Assembly (NCBI GenBank): GCA_029959085.1
Contig: JARWIR010000024.1
Location: forward strand, 12,140,296 to 12,204,295
Origin: Nemophila menziesii
Lineage: Eukaryota > Streptophyta > Magnoliopsida > Boraginales > Hydrophyllaceae
Direction of reading: 5' to 3'
DNA: 64,000 bases
Below the pieces are notes generated by a model. That model was given only the letters and a program-made list of their open reading frames with translations. It was not told the origin of the DNA and ran no database searches. Positions 21,428 to 31,934 of this stretch are shown piece by piece (the stretch's first letter is position 1; every line of letters starts with the position of its first letter). Both the position numbers and the translations under genes were made by a program.

Positions 21428-23221
21428 TTAGGCTTTAGGTACCCAATTTGGTTTGGGTCCATGACGGTTAGTGGATTTTCTTTTTATAGCCCATATAGGC
21501 CTTTTCCAAATTGGCACAAGAGATCCCAAATCCAATAATTTACGATAGTAACAATGAGATGCATCATGACCAAGTTTTTCACAATAGGTGCAAGTGATAG
21601 AAGATTTAGAAGAAGATGGAATTGCATTTGAAATTTTTGATTTTACAAAAACATTTTTCAAGAGTTTTTGTTTAGTTGATGGATCATATCCAACACCACT
21701 TTTTTCAAAAGCCATTTTTTGAGAGCCTAAAATCATTTCCAAGTTTTCTTGCCCATTTGTAAATTTTAAAATAATAGCATTTTGATCAACAATCTTTTTC
21801 TCTAACAAAGCTTTTTCTTCCAAAATATTTTTCTCAATAAGATGAAGTTTCTCATTTTCATCTATACATTCATCACAAAGATTTTGACAATCTTCCAAAA
21901 CTTTCACAACCTCTTTAGTTCTATTTTTCTCAAATTCTAAATCTTTTGTTAAAACTTTGTTTGTTTCAATAGAGTTTAAAAAATCATTGTAGAGGGAATC
22001 AAATGCCTCATGAATATCTTGTTCACTAGCATCATCATTAGATAAAGAGAGTTTAGATTTAGGAGTTACCTCATCATGATTTTCCATAAAGGCAAAGTGA
22101 GTTGAACCGGTATCATCATCCGAAGAAGCATCTTCATCATTTTCAAGTTCTCCCATAAAAGCAACAAGATTAACATTTTCATTATCACTTTCTTCTTCAT
22201 CCGAATTTTGAGTATCCCAAGTGATATTAGCATGCATTGCTCTCTTAGGTTTCTCCTTTTGAAGAAGAGGACAATAAGTTTTGATGTGACCAACTTTCTT
22301 GCAATGATAGCAAGTGGGTTCATCTTGTTTGATAGCTCTAACATTCTTCTTATAGGGTGAGGAAGAACTTCTTTTCTTGGCAAAGCGTTTGTATCTCATG
22401 AATTTTTTCATATCTCTTGCCAACATAGCTACTCCATCATCTTCACTAGTTTCTTCTTCATGTGAGTTTTCTTCTTCTTCACTTTCCTTCCTTTCTTTTA
22501 GTTCTTTCAACTTGGTACTCAAGGCATGGAAAGCAATGGATTTCTTAATCTTCTTCTCCTCATCATCTCTTATCTTTTCTTCTTCAAGCACAAGCTCTTC
22601 CGTCATGAGGTTGCAAATGAGTTCATGAACCGTCATTTTTGAAAGATCTTTAGTGTCTCTTATGGAGTTGATTTTTGATTTGTATTTCTTTGGAAGAGCA
22701 AATAAGATTTTTCGGCATTGTTCTTTGTTGGTGTACTCTTGACCAAGAGTCTTCAAGGTGTTGACAATGTTAGAAAATCTTTGATGCATAGCATTTAAGG
22801 CTTCATCGGGCTCCATACGAAATAGCTCATACTTAGTGATAAAAAGACCAATCTTAGTTTCCTTCACAACTTCCGTTCCTTGATATGATAGCTCCAAGAG
22901 TTGGCACATTTCATGAGCCGAATTGCATTCACTCACTCTAGCATATTCCGTGACACTTAAACCATTAATGAGTATGTTCATAGCTTTGTTGTTTTTGGTG
23001 AGTTTAGCTATGTCTTGAGCATTGTAAGCATCTTCATCTTTCTCCTCCGTTGTACTACCATCAACGTAAGGAATGTAAGGACCCTTCTTGATAGAAATCC
23101 ACAAAAAGTAATCGATTCCTTTGACATGAATCTCCATTTTCTTTTTCCATCCAAAGTAGTCTTTTCCTACAAAAAGCGGAGGTCTAGTAGAACATGAACC
23201 TTCCGGTTGATTAGAGTCCAT
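21428..23221 (-). CDS. Sire-young Gag polyprotein, 597 aa
   Basis: The intact frame starts MDSNQPEGSCSTRPPLF, 40 bp inside the PBS. Residues about 1-230 form the copia-type capsid region (UBN2-like); CYHCKKVGHIKTYC (about residue 305) is a CX2CX4HX4C zinc knuckle. A long acidic and Glu/Lys-rich, probably coiled-coil segment follows, then a second zinc-binding motif CTYCEKLGHDASHC near residue 550. It would form the virus-like particle in the cytoplasm and bind element RNA. The size and two knuckles fit Sirevirus Gag. It ends WVPKA-stop, the usual gag/pol boundary. Being intact, it could still act in trans. Confidence 0.9.
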   Translation of the reverse strand: MDSNQPEGSCSTRPPLFVGKDYFGWKKKMEIHVKGIDYFLWISIKKGPYIPYVDGSTTEEKDEDAYNAQDIAKLTKNNKAMNILINGLSVTEYARVSECNSAHEMCQLLELSYQGTEVVKETKIGLFITKYELFRMEPDEALNAMHQRFSNIVNTLKTLGQEYTNKEQCRKILFALPKKYKSKINSIRDTKDLSKMTVHELICNLMTEELVLEEEKIRDDEEKKIKKSIAFHALSTKLKELKERKESEEEENSHEEETSEDDGVAMLARDMKKFMRYKRFAKKRSSSSPYKKNVRAIKQDEPTCYHCKKVGHIKTYCPLLQKEKPKRAMHANITWDTQNSDEEESDNENVNLVAFMGELENDEDASSDDDTGSTHFAFMENHDEVTPKSKLSLSNDDASEQDIHEAFDSLYNDFLNSIETNKVLTKDLEFEKNRTKEVVKVLEDCQNLCDECIDENEKLHLIEKNILEEKALLEKKIVDQNAIILKFTNGQENLEMILGSQKMAFEKSGVGYDPSTKQKLLKNVFVKSKISNAIPSSSKSSITCTYCEKLGHDASHCYYRKLLDLGSLVPIWKRPIWAIKRKSTNRHGPKPNWVPKA

Positions 23222-23261
23222 ATCGTATTAACTCTAGAAACGATAAAGTACAATAGAGCTA

Positions 23262-23274
23262 GGCTCTGATACCA
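23262..23274 (-). promoter_or_regulatory. Sire-young primer binding site (initiator tRNA-Met)
   Basis: Minus-strand TGGTATCAGAGCC lies just inside the 5' LTR and complements the 3' end of initiator tRNA-Met. Confidence 0.92.
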
Positions 23275-23276
23275 AT

Positions 23277-24436
23277 TGATATTCTATATGCGTCCTAGAA
23301 GGGGGGTTGAATAAGACAATTGAAATTAATCGGCTAATTTTATTTCAAGTAAATAAAATTAAAAACTAATTTGAATCCTATTGTTATAGTAAACTAAATA
23401 GTTAAAAACTAGATAATCCTATAAGACAATATTATCAAACTATTCATGTAAGCATTTTATCAAGCATATAGAGTGCGGAAAAGTAAAGAGTGTAGGGATA
23501 GAAAGATACACAACGATGTATAGTGGTTCGGTTTCCCTACATCCACTACCTAAGGAAGCCTCCTTAGGATTTCAAGCTTTTCACTAAGCTCCGTAACTCT
23601 TTAACCCGGGTGAGATTACAAACCCATTACAACCACTTCAAAAACCTTGAAGGAAATACACTTGTGTTATCACCAACACAAGGAACCAAGTATAGAACCT
23701 ATACTCACACTACTCTCTTAATCTATTACAAGAACTTAAGAGGAAAGGAAAAGTGTTTAGGGGTGCTATAAAAGCTTTGTAATTAAACTCCTAAATGAGT
23801 GGATATAAACTATGTAGCTTGAGAATGAATATCACTTGAATGCTCCTTTGAAACATTCTTCAATGATAATATTAATTGCTCTTAAGATTGGTAGATGGAA
23901 GGGATGAGTTGTGTCTTGAATGAGCTTCAATTTATAACTGAAAATAGCTTCCAACGGTCAAAAGGCTTCTCTCTAACGGATAGATTTAAACTCCAACGGA
24001 TATAAGCTTTGTCCTCTAGTAATAGTGCAGAAACCCTGTCTCGCGGTGTACCGCGGGTATGGTCCGGTGAACCGCAAAATCCCTCGTCTTAATTTCATAG
24101 CAAACTGACGGGCTATCCTATGCACCGTGTTCTTGGTCCGTGCCTCAGTCCGGTGTACCGCGCCTCAGTCCGGTGTACCACACATTTTCTTAGCTTACTG
24201 GTCGGACTAGCCTATGCACCGCGCCTTTGGTCCGTGGTACCGCGGTGTACCGCAGCTCTTGTCCGGTGTACCGCGACGCTGTTCTTTTGAAGTTCAAGCT
24301 TAAGATCAAAGATTTAAAGACAACTAATCTAATGAGGGGTTTTGGAAAACCTTTAAAAGTGATACCAAATGAATTTTAGTTTAAATGATGATTTGTCGAA
24401 TATTAAAACGGGAATAAAAACAAGGTGAGGCTAACA
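23277..24436 (-). repeat. Sire-young 5' LTR
   Basis: Near-identical to 16828-17974, with 12 extra bases (about 24000). TATA box at 23929-23936 (minus strand); palindrome cluster at about 24041-24274. Confidence 0.92.
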
Positions 24437-24441
24437 TCCTC

Positions 24442-25786
24442 CTCATGGGATTGGCCTAGCTAATATCGATGTTCTGAGATTTCGTCCAAATTCGGGTATG
24501 TTAGCTCAATTTCAGAATTTCGGAAATTTTCGTGGCAAGCCGGGAGAAGATCCAATTCGCGCAGTACAAAAATTTATGCAAATATGCGATTCGTACATCA
24601 CTCAAGGAGTAACAAAAGAGCAAATGTATTTTGCTACATTCCGATTTTTCTTGATAGATAGAGCAGTGATTGGCATGATTCACAAGAGCCGGTAAAAATT
24701 AGTAATTGGGAACAGTTACAGGCTGCGTTTTTCGATAGGTATTATCCGTCCAACATGAGGTTAGATGCTCAACTCGAGTTAACACATTTCCGACAAGAAT
24801 ATGATGAAGCGTTGGGTAGAAGTTGGTCGAGATTTTAGAATTGCTTACGAAGAGTCCCCAATCATGTCCTTACAGATCAACAACAATTGAAATTTTTATA
24901 TAACGATCTTGATGGTGGATCACGAAAAGATTTAGATTTATTATGTGGTGGTGCATTTTTACGATTTCAACCCGTTCACGCACGAATTATTTTGGATAGG
25001 ACGGTCAACAATGAAGTGGGGTGGAATACTGTGAGAACACCAGTTAAAGGGGGAGTTAATAATGTCAACATTGAAAAGAAGTTCACCTCCTTAGATAACA
25101 AAATACAAACCAATTTAGAATAACAATTGAAGCAACTTACGTTAGCCGTGAAGGAAGGCTTTTCGAATAAAAGGGTTGAAGTGAACGATGCACAAGAAGT
25201 GTATGGATGTGAGTATTGTGGTGTGAATGATCATTCATGGGAGAATTGTCAGAATAATCAAGAGTCTGTGATGTTTGTGTCCAACAGAGGAAATTTTAAT
25301 TCAAATGGTAATGGATATTAGCCTAACAGAAACCATCCTGGGTTTCAATATCCAAATCCTAATGGGGCAGCAAATCTGACATACGCATATCAGCCGCGAC
25401 CCCAAGGTAACAACTTTATCCAAGACCTCAGAATAATTATCAAGGAGGACAGAATCAAGGGAACTATGTTCAGAGACAACCTCCTTCAGACAATTACAAT
25501 CAAACCATGAACCGAAAATCCTTACCTGCTCAACCACAAGAAGGTGCGAATAACCTTCAGAATACCGTAGAAAGTTTGATTGCACTTCACGCACAATCAG
25601 CCCAAAGACAACAAGCTTCTGAAGCACACATCAAGATTTTAGAGGATCAAATTGCACAAATGACAAAACGCTTGAATCAGCGCCCACAAGGGCAACTCCC
25701 TAGTGACACAGAAAATCCTATACAGAAAGAAGATTGTCATGCTGTGACTCTCAGAAGTGGTACGAATCTTCCTCCACCACCTTAAC
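24442..25786 (+). pseudogene. Ath-A gag, main part, disrupted
   Basis: The frame resumes with RFRPNSGMLAQFQNFGNFRG and the retrotransposon capsid (YITQGVTKEQMYFATF; DRYYPSNMRLDA in a shifted frame), then a CCHC knuckle CEYCGVNDHSWENC (about 25207-25250). A one-base loss near 24665 shifts the frame, and stops replace Gln codons near 24835 (after WSRF), 25121 (before QLKQL) and 25319 (after NGNGY). Relative to the intact Ath-D gag all these are inactivating. Confidence 0.88.
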
Positions 25787-26640
25787 CTGTTATGAAAGAG
25801 AAAGAAGTTACTAGAAAAGAGAAGGATGTGGTAGAAAAGAATAAAGATGATGAAGTTGAGGAAGTGGAGAGGCCTGTTGAAATTTCGAAAAATAAAGATG
25901 ATGTTGTAAGTCGCCCTCCTCCACCATTTCCCTCTAGAGTTCAAAAGAAGGGTGATTTAGCCGAATACTAAAAGTTCTTTAATAGAGTGAGAGGCTTGAG
26001 TATTAATATTCCATTGTTAGAAGCTATCCGAGATATACCCAAGTATACGAAGTTTTTGAAAAGAGCTCTCACTAATAAAAGCCGTATTGCGATAATGAGA
26101 TGATTGGTTTACCAGAAGAATGTAGTGTTATTTGTCAGAGTAAGCTACCTACGAAGTTACTTGATCATGGGAGTTTCACAATTCCTATTTCAATTGGAGA
26201 GGAATGGAAAGGTAAAGCACTATGTGATTTGGGTGCAAGCATTAATCTTATGCCCAAGTCAATCTTTGATAAATTAAAAATTGGAGTAGCAAGACCCACC
26301 TCTATGGTCTTGCAAATGGTGGATCGATCCCTTGCACATCCTGAAGGTCGAATCGAAGATGTCCTCGTCAAGGCAGGTACTTTAGTATTTCCCGTTGATT
26401 ATTCTTGAATACGACGCGGATAGGAATATCCCCATTATTTTGGAAAGACCAATCCTAGCCATGGGGAGTACTTTAATTGATGTAGAGAACGGTGAATTAA
26501 AATGCGAATCCAAGACGAGGTAGTGAAGTTCAATGTATTCCGCGATATGAAGTTTCCAGATTCTCAAGAGGATTGTTTCCGAATGGATGTAATTGAGCAT
26601 GCCACGCAAGAGGTATATAATGAATTTACTTATGATGATG
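25787..26640 (+). pseudogene. Ath-A protease region
   Basis: The retropepsin-like core is visible at 26100-26408 with GKALCDLGASINLMPKS, the DLGAS form of the DTG/DSG active site common in this lineage. A shift near 26396 breaks the strand that should lead to ILGRPFLATG. Upstream, a frame break near 26085 and a TAA before KFF interrupt the linker. Confidence 0.85.
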
Positions 26641-27960
26641 TTTTGCAGGCAGCCTTGACATTAGATCTACCTGAATTGATGGAAGAGCTTGCCGAAACAG
26701 TGGCAACTCTTAACTATGAGAATCCAAAGTATAGGCGTCTAGCCTATGAACCTGTGAGAGAACCAGGGGAGATTATAACTAAAAAGAAACCTTCAATCGA
26801 ATCTCCTCCGCAATTGGAAGAAAAGACTTTTCCATCACACTTGAGGTATGCATATTTAGGTACTAATGACACTCTACCTGTTATTGTTTCAGGAAATTTA
26901 ACAGGTCCTCAAGAAGATAAACTGTTGCGTGTGTTAAGAGCTAACAAAGAGGCGATAAGATGGACTATTGCCGATATCAAAGGCATTAGCCCCTCCTATT
27001 TTCAACACAAAATCATTCTTGAAGATGACAATGCACGCTCAGTTGAAGGTCAAAGGAGATTAATGCCAGCCATGAAGGAAGTTGTAAAGAAAGAGGTGAT
27101 TAAGCTGTTAGACGCAGGGATTATCTATCCCATCTCGAGTAGTGAATGGGTGAGTCCAGTTTAGTCTGTGCCAAAGTAAATAGGAATCACAACAGTTCTT
27201 AACGATCAAAACGAAGCTATTCCTTCAAGAACTGTAGTTGGTTGGAGAGTTTGTATGGATTATCGTAAACTGGACAAGGCCACCAGAAAAGATCATTTTC
27301 CTCTTCCCTTCATCGATCAAATGTTAGACAAATTAGCTGGTAGAGAATATTACTGCTTTCTAGATGGATATTCCGGATATAATCAAATCTACGTAGCACC
27401 TGAAGATCAACACAAGACAACCTTTACATGCCCCTTTGGCACTATTGCATATCGCAGAATGCCATTTGGGATATGTAATGCACCTGCTACGTTTCAAAGA
27501 CGTATGATGGCAATCTTCTGGGATATGATCGATAACTTCCTTGAGGTATTTATGGACGATTTCTCTATATTCGGTGATGACTTTGATAAGTGTTTAGAGA
27601 ATTTGGAGAAAGTTTTGATTAGATGCAAGGAAAGTGATCTGGTTTTAAATTGGGAGAAGTGTCATTTTATGGTTCGAGAAGGTATCGTACTGGGTCACAA
27701 GGTTTCGAGTGTTGGTTTAGAGGTTGATCGCGCAAAGATAGAGGTAATAAAAACTCTTCCACCTCCTGTTTCAGTTAAAGGGGTGAGAAGTTTTCTTGGC
27801 CATGCTGGTTTTTATAGGAGGTTCATCAAAGTCTTTTCTAAGATTGCTAAACCACTATGTAACTTACTTGAGAAGGACACCAAATTCCTTTTCAATGAAT
27901 GGTGGCCTTCAAGGCAATCAAGTAAAAACTCATTACCGCTCCTATCGTTTTACCACCTAA
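26641..27960 (+). pseudogene. Ath-A reverse transcriptase
   Basis: RT blocks run in order: LLDAGIIYPISSSEWVSPV, then TVVGWRVCMDYRKLDKAT, DHFPLPFIDQML, YYCFLDGYSGYNQI, TFTCPFGTIAYRRMPFGICN and the catalytic box VFMDDFSIFG, ending with FLGHAGFYRRFI. Two stops follow WVSPV (27162 and 27177) and a shift near 27900 separates RT from RNase H. The sequence is typical of Ty3/gypsy Athila RT. Confidence 0.92.
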
Positions 27961-28798
27961 TTGGAGTTTACCGTTTGAAGTTATGTCTGATGCAAGTGAT
28001 TTAGCTATGAGTGCCGTTTTAGGCCAAAGAAAAGATAAGATATTTCATTCGATATACTATCCAAGAAAGACTTTCAATGGTGCTGAAAATAATTATACTG
28101 TTACAGAGAAAGAATTGCTAACTGTTGTTTATTCATTCGATAAGTTTCGTTCCTATCTCCTTGGAGCGAAAGTTGTTGTTTATATAGATCATTCTGCTAT
28201 TAGATATCTTATGGAAAAGAAAGATGCTAAACCACGGTTGATAAGATGGGTTTTATTGCTTCAAGAATTCGATTTAGAGATTAAAGATATAAAGGGTTGT
28301 GAGAATCAAGTTGCAGATCATCTATCTTGTCTTGAAGGATCAGAATCAAATGGTGGACCTGAAGTAGTTAGAGAAGAATTTCCTGATAAGATTTTGTTCG
28401 CGATTCACCTAGAGAACACTCCTTGGTATGCAGACATTGCAAATTTAATTGTAAGTGGTTCTTTCCCTGAAGGTTCAACTAGGAAAAGACTAGCTCACCG
28501 TGCTAGACAATTCTTTTGGGAAGATCCTTTCCTCTACAAAGTATATGCTGATCAGATGGTGAGGAGATGTATACCAAAGGAAGAAACTGAAGCTATTATA
28601 GATGGGTGTCATGATTCACCTTATGGTGGACATTTTAAAGGAGATCGAACTGCTGCTAAGGTGTTACAATCAGGTTTTTACGGGCCTTCTATTATGAAAG
28701 ATTGTCATGAATATGTTAAGAGATGTGAAAGATGTCAATTTACGGGAAATATATCCAAGAGGCATGAGATGCCACGTAATAATGTGCTTGAAGTATAA
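27961..28798 (+). pseudogene. Ath-A RNase H and integrase zinc-binding domain
   Basis: RNase H shows [34 protein letters not shown] and [11 protein letters not shown]. It is followed by the HHCC domain ([15 protein letters not shown] ... CERCQ) of integrase. The frame is open from 27983 to the TAA at 28796 (EVstop). Confidence 0.9.
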
Positions 28799-29719
28799 AT
28801 ATTCGACGTATGGGGTATAGATTTTATGGGCCTGTTTGTTCCTTCTAATGGTAACCTCTATATCTAATTAGTTGTTCATTACGTGTCTAAGTGGGTAGAG
28901 GCTGTTTCTCTACCAACCAATGATTCGCGAGTAGTAATTAAGTTTCTGAAATCACTCATCTTCACAAGACATGGTACTCCGAGAGTAATTACTAGCGATG
29001 GAGGTTCTCATTTCGTGAATAAGTACTTGAATACCGTTTTAAAGAAGTATGGAGTGAGACATCGTGTATCTACCGCTTATCATCCGCAAGCCAATGGTCA
29101 AGCTGAAGTCTCAAATCGTGAGGTAAAATCTATTTTAGAGAAGACTGTTGGTCCTACAAGAAAAGATTGGTCAATGAAGTTAGACGATGCATTATGGGCT
29201 TATCAAACTGCGTTCAAAACTCCAGTTGGTGCATCCCCGTGTCGAATGGTTTATGGTAATGCTTGTCACTTACCTCTTGAACTTGAAACGGGTGCATATT
29301 GGGCTATTGCGCAGTTAAACTTAGATCCTAATTTAGCTGGTCAGAATCGAATGATGAAACTTAATGAGCTTGATGAATTCCAATTACATGCTTATTAAAA
29401 CGCTAAACTTTACAAAGAAAATACTAAAAGATGGCATGATAATCGTATTCGTGAGAAGAACTTTGTAGTGGGGCAGAAAGTATTAAAGTATAACTCAAAG
29501 TTCAGCAATTATCCGGGTAAATTAAGATCGAAGTGGTCAGGTCCTTATATTGTGACCAAAGTTACACCTCATGGGGCGATAGAAATAGAACATCCACTAG
29601 AGAACCGTACATTCATTGTGAGCGGTCATCGATTAAAGATATACCATGGAGGTGAAGACACCAATCGCTCAGAAGATCCACATCCCGGAGAGATCATGTA
29701 TCTCATCGAGGCTCCTTAG
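28799..29719 (+). pseudogene. Ath-A integrase core and C-terminal domain
   Basis: Catalytic D, D and E are seen in [15 protein letters not shown] and [13 protein letters not shown]. The C-terminal domain reads KLRSKWSGPYIVTKVTPHG and ends near GHRLKIYHGG. Stops occur after NLYI (about 28867) and after QLHAY (29396-29398). No chromodomain follows, as usual for Athila. Confidence 0.9.
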
Positions 29720-29954
29720 AAGCGTGAGGTAATCCGTCGAGCTTAACGACGTTAAACAAAAGCCAATTTCTTGTATATTAATTTAAGTATTTTGATTATC
29801 GTAGTGTGTATTAGATAAAATTCGTTAATTTAGTGTTTATTATTAAGAAATGAGGAAGGGTAGTTGTTTTTGATGATTTAAGGGGTAAAAGAGTCATGAG
29901 TTTGGGGTCAAAACGACGAGAAAACGAAAAAAAAAATTGGAGTCAACAACAGGT
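29720..29954 (+). other. Ath-A post-pol non-coding segment shared with Ath-D
   Basis: CCGTCGAGCTTAACGACGTT and GAAATGAGGAAGGGTAGTTG blocks are nearly identical at 63128 and 63241 in Ath-D, showing the two elements share a 3' half even though Ath-D lacks RT and integrase core. A PPT-like GAGTTTGGGGTC lies near 29898. Confidence 0.75.
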
Positions 29955-30326
29955 CGGACCGGCTAGACAGCCAAACGAGCTGAAGACCCCCAAACTCTCT
30001 GATCATTTCGTCAGCTATGATGCAAGACATGGCGTCTTCATTCGTGCCAGCGAGGACACGCCGGCTAGCCGGCCAGCGAGAAGGAAAAATTCTGACCACT
30101 ACGTCAGCTTTGACGTAGGGTACTGCGTCTGACGATGCGCCAGCGACACGCGACCGGCATGCCGGTCAGCCGCCGGCTAGCCGGTCAATGAAGCTGGAAT
30201 TCTCTGACCACTGCGTTAGCATTAACGCAAGGTAGCTTGCGTCTGAGGTAAAAAAAAAATCGAATTTGAAAATTATTTTTCGCCGCCATCGCGACCGGCA
30301 TGCCGGTCAGCCGCCGGCTAGCCGGG
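29955..30326 (+). promoter_or_regulatory. Ath-A palindrome block (CCGG-NNNN-CCGG)
   Basis: Perfect palindromes CCGGCTAGCCGG (30061-30072, 30173-30184, 30314-30325) and GACCGGCATGCCGGTC (30152-30167, 30293-30308) alternate with hairpins TACGTCA-GCTT-TGACGTA (30100-30117) and TGCGTTA-GCAT-TAACGCA (30212-30229). The block sits between pol and the env-like ORF. Role unknown; see findings. Confidence 0.85.
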
Positions 30327-30446
30327 GCACTGTTGCGAGAGGCGGTTTTTGATGCTTTAAAACCTAATTTTTTACCTTCTTTTCCAAGCCAACCTCTTAT
30401 TCCGAATCCTAGCCTCCACCTACTCCGAAAATCATCAACCAACAAC

Positions 30447-30454
30447 TATAAAAT
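30447..30454 (+). promoter_or_regulatory. Possible internal TATA box upstream of the env-like ORF
   Basis: TATAAAAT lies about 120 bp after the last palindrome and 265 bp before the env-like ATG. A TATA match in AT-rich DNA is weak alone; the parallel with the Sire-young U3 makes it worth listing. Confidence 0.35.
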
Positions 30455-30718
30455 CATCAAAACAAGCCCTCTTTCATCACAAAAACACACAATCAACTCA
30501 TATCCTCTCCAAACATCATCAAATTCCCACTTTTCTCCAAAAATTTCTTCTTCCTAACCTTCAAATTAAACCCAAATCCTCCATAATTCTCCTCAATTAA
30601 CCTTTACCCATCTCATATTCCACCATATTCTTCAAGTTTTAAGCCTCAAAACATCAAAGTTCTAAGCTTTTCTCTAGCTTTATCACTATTTGAAGTTTTG
30701 AGTTTGGGGTGGAAAGAG

Positions 30719-31934
30719 ATGACTAAAGAAACCGATTCCATGTGTAACTAGCGAAGAAACTTACCAAGAAACAGGAACAATGTTGGTGCTAGCCTAGAAC
30801 AAGCAATTGAGATTCTGGATTCACGTTCCAAAAAGACTGAACAATTCCCAGTTGCTCCGAAAAGAAAAGAAAATCCGAGCAAGGCTAACCCGAAAAAGAG
30901 TAGATTAATTAATGAAAGTGAGGAAGAAAGTGAAGAAGATATTGAGGAAGAAACAGAACAAGAAATTCCTGAAGAACCCGTTCAACAACAGAAACCTCCG
31001 CGTAGAAAGGTATGGGCCCAAAAGCCAAAGAGTTTTCATTTCTTGGAATGATCAGGTTCGTGATAGAATTGCTTATTTGAAGTTTGGTGAGGAGATGGAT
31101 CTTCCTACGGGTATTATGGATAGTGCTTTTAAAGATTATGGTATTGTTTGTGACAAGTTGGGTTGGAAGGAATTGAGAGAAAGGAAGCTTGAGTATATTC
31201 CTACCTTGGTGCGAGATTTTTATGAAGGTTTAGCCTTTTCAAAAGAAGCAGTCGTGGTTTGCAAAAAGGTAGTTCCTTTCTCCATTGAGCTTACTCGAAA
31301 ATCATTAAAATTACCCAACTTTACTGGACTATGCCCGTTCCAAGAATCCTTTAATGATCCTTCTTTCGATTATGAATCCCTTTGGGGGAAAGTACTTATT
31401 AATGGGGCTTGCCCAATTCGCGAAGGAGAGAGGTACCCTGGACAAATGTATAGCAGTAATTTGTTACCCTGTGCTAAGGTGTGGTCCCGTTTCATAATCC
31501 CGATCTTTTTTGGTATCAAACACATCTCGGAAGTAAAGAAGGAGCATCTTATATTTATCAAGTGTATTATTGAGGAGAAACCAATGGATGTTGCTCGTGT
31601 GATTTATGACACCATCATGGGGTTTGCAAGAGTTCCAACTAAGCAACAAAATCTCAGGTTCCCTTGTACCATCACTACTTTGTGTCTAGACGCAAAAGTC
31701 CCGCGTAAGAACGCAGAGATTGACCGTGTGGCAGTTAGAGAGAACATGGTTTTAACTTCATTCCAGAATGCTCATGATGAAGTAATACGAGCGGTAAGAA
31801 CTCCTAGAGCTCCTCCAAAGAAGAAGATGCATACAGATCACGAGTTGGAAGCGAAAGTCAAGGTGTTGGAAGAGAGCCAAGTAAAGATGGTTGCTACCTT
31901 AGGAAACGTTACGAAAGAGCTGGAACTTATTTGA
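30719..31934 (+). pseudogene. Ath-A env-like ORF (plant transposon-protein domain)
   Basis: ATG 30719 (MTKETDSM) is followed by a stop at codon 11, an acidic stretch (NESEEESEEDIEEE) and a frameshift near 31010. The rest is open: RVFISWNDQVRDRIAYLKFG, WKELRERKLEYIPTLVRDFY, PFSIELTRKSLKLP and WSRFIIPIFFGIKHISEVKK. This is the domain found in the third ORF of Athila elements (PF20167-type as I recall it), often called env-like; I see no transmembrane span here, so an envelope role is unproven. The C-terminus is a short coiled coil. A PPT-like GAGTTTGGGGTGG precedes the ATG. Confidence 0.8.

Larger units (their letters stand above)
16828..24436 (-). mobile_element. Sire-young: nearly complete Sirevirus (Ty1/copia)
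   Basis: LTRs at 16828-17974 (3') and 23277-24436 (5') differ by roughly a dozen substitutions plus a 12 bp indel by eye, so this is the youngest complete insertion. The target duplication TCCTC is exact (16823-16827, 24437-24441). The long gag with two CCHC-like knuckles, the stop between gag and pol, the tandem CTCCCCC tracts beside the 3' LTR and the tRNA-Met PBS fit the Sirevirus/SIRE lineage. Gag is intact; pol has two stops and one frameshift. Confidence 0.92.

Noticed and set aside
30719..31934. A true viral envelope glycoprotein
   Set aside because: No signal peptide or membrane span is visible; it is the env-like domain typical of Athila and its function is unknown.
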